DNA of 34,282 bases from Eisenbergiella tayi (GTDB taxonomy: Bacteria; Bacillota; Clostridia; Lachnospirales; Lachnospiraceae): the NCBI RefSeq assembly GCF_001881565.1, contig NZ_MPDJ01000009.1, positions 249,568-283,849 on the forward strand, given 5' to 3'. A program made the position numbers and the translations under genes. The notes beneath the pieces are model-generated. The model saw only the letters and a list, made by a program, of their open reading frames with translations. It did not search any database and was not told the origin of the DNA. This document shows, piece by piece, positions 33,298 through 34,282 of the stretch (the stretch's first letter is position 1; every line of letters begins with the position of its first letter).

Positions 33298-34282
33298 CTA
33301 CTCAGCCTTACTTAATCCATCACCCAGGCCATATATATCTTTCTCTTCCCCACATACGCCTTCCCAACAGATCTTGTCTTCAAATTCCAATTCTATAATG
33401 GTATCCAGCATATCGCGGGAATCGATGGGAACCCTTATTTCCATGCTGTCTCCGTCCTCAGTAAGCTCCGCATTACAGACATTCAGAGGATGCCACGAAA
33501 CCAGTTTATTGTCCGGTACGGAAATTTTTATGGTATCCTGCTGCCATTCGATGATATGAACATACACCCTGTTTCCGCAATAGGTCGTTCCTCCCCAGCT
33601 TCCCGGGATCACCGGGCCCCCTCTCGTACCATAGACAGTCTTGCCATATTTCTGAAGCCAGTCGCCAAGCTGTTTCAGACGTTCTACCTGCTCAGGTTCC
33701 ATATCCCCATCTCCGGTTGGCCCGACATTAAGCAGATAGTTACCATCCCTGACAACAATAGCTATCAAATTATGGACCAGTTCCCGCAGGGATAATACCG
33801 GCCTGCCTGGAATATATCCCCAGGAATCTGCTATACAATCATTGGAATCCCATGGCTTATCCGTACGGATATCGTCAATGCGGCGTTCTCTTACATGGAA
33901 ATCCCCCTCCCAGCCAAACCGGTTGTTAATCATAATATCCGGCTGAAGACTGCGTATCTCATTAATCACTTTTTCGGATTCCCAGAAATAATTATCTTTC
34001 ATATATTCGCTGGTCTCCCATCCCTGCCTGCGGAACCATCCCTGTTCCGGGGACCAGCTCATTCCTCCTAATGCCAGCCATTCTCCGTCAAACCACAGCA
34101 AATCTATCTTTCCGTAATTGGTCATCAGTTCCATAAGCTGATCATGGCATTGTTTTTTCAGCTCCAGGGCATTTTCCCAGAAAAGGCTGGGCATAAAATA
34201 GCCCGGAAACCGCCAGTCAAGCGGCGAATAATAAAATCCCACCTTAAGCCCTTCCTCCCGGCAGGCTTCCACATACTCCTTT
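33298..34282 (-). CDS. GH29 alpha-L-fucosidase, N-terminus cut by window edge
   Basis: About 327 residues are visible, all C-terminal. The frame is open through the right edge (KEYVEACREEGLKVGFYYS), so the start lies outside. The motif IDLLWFDGEW contains the aspartate nucleophile of GH29. NYLLNVGPTGDGDMEPEQVE and the C-terminal beta-sandwich are also typical. It removes alpha-linked L-fucose from glycans. Whether it has a signal peptide cannot be seen. It adds to the glycan-use theme but is more than 15 kb from the GH50-GH2 operon. No clear terminator follows its stop at 33298. Confidence 0.92.
   Translation of the reverse strand, partial: KEYVEACREEGLKVGFYYSPLDWRFPGYFMPSLFWENALELKKQCHDQLMELMTNYGKIDLLWFDGEWLALGGMSWSPEQGWFRRQGWETSEYMKDNYFWESEKVINEIRSLQPDIMINNRFGWEGDFHVRERRIDDIRTDKPWDSNDCIADSWGYIPGRPVLSLRELVHNLIAIVVRDGNYLLNVGPTGDGDMEPEQVERLKQLGDWLQKYGKTVYGTRGGPVIPGSWGGTTYCGNRVYVHIIEWQQDTIKISVPDNKLVSWHPLNVCNAELTEDGDSMEIRVPIDSRDMLDTIIELEFEDKICWEGVCGEEKDIYGLGDGLSKAE

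Overview
The window looks like an accessory segment of a Firmicutes chromosome, most likely a gut Lachnospiraceae-type Clostridium. The basis is strong AGGAGG-type ribosome binding sites, sigma-A promoters, families typical of that group (DUF5107/TPR, DUF4474, an ECF sigma/anti-sigma pair), many AraC regulators beside glycosidases, and UroD-superfamily methyltransferase-like proteins. I see no rRNA, tRNA, insertion sequence, integrase or CRISPR array. The species assignment is inference.

Layout. Positions 44-4484 hold a large DUF5107/TPR protein (-) divergent from an AraC regulator (+). Positions 4417-8830 hold two GGDEF diguanylate cyclases (-), one membrane-bound with a CACHE sensor and a degenerate HD-GYP-like tail, one cytosolic with PAS and GAF domains. 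Positions 8956-12260 form a tight three-gene operon (-): a UroD domain fused to a thioredoxin-like domain, a COG0523 (CobW-type) GTPase overlapping it by 4 bp, and a BioB-like radical SAM enzyme. Positions 12503-17781 form a glycosidase operon (-), GH50-agarase-like then GH2, divergent from an AraC regulator (18109-19029) across a 327-bp control region with direct repeats and a long dyad. A second UroD protein (19094-20155) and another AraC regulator (20227-21093) follow. Positions 21337-24507 hold a BtrH/C39-like cysteine-rich protein (-) and a DUF4474/metallophosphoesterase pair (+). Positions 24595-26344 hold an anti-sigma-like membrane protein and its ECF sigma factor, with a recognisable ECF-type promoter. 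Positions 26557-30090 (-) hold a small protein and an overlapping UroD-like / nucleotidyltransferase / AraC operon. A fifth AraC gene (30211-31026, +) is divergent from that operon and ends 3 bp from an antibiotic-resistance-type ABC-F ATPase (31030-32685, -). The window ends in a GH29 alpha-L-fucosidase cut by the right edge.

How it may work together. Five AraC regulators, four glycan-related genes and three divergent UroD-superfamily proteins suggest several small, separately induced catabolic units for glycans or methylated and other small substrates. No corrinoid protein is present, so methyl transfer by the UroD proteins is not shown. The most unusual regions are the 5' region of the ABC-F gene (a consensus promoter, a roughly 270-nt multi-helix RNA ending in a U-tract, a 29-codon leader ORF and a Shine-Dalgarno-sequestering hairpin) and the UroD-thioredoxin/COG0523/radical SAM operon, whose metal-binding motifs are altered.
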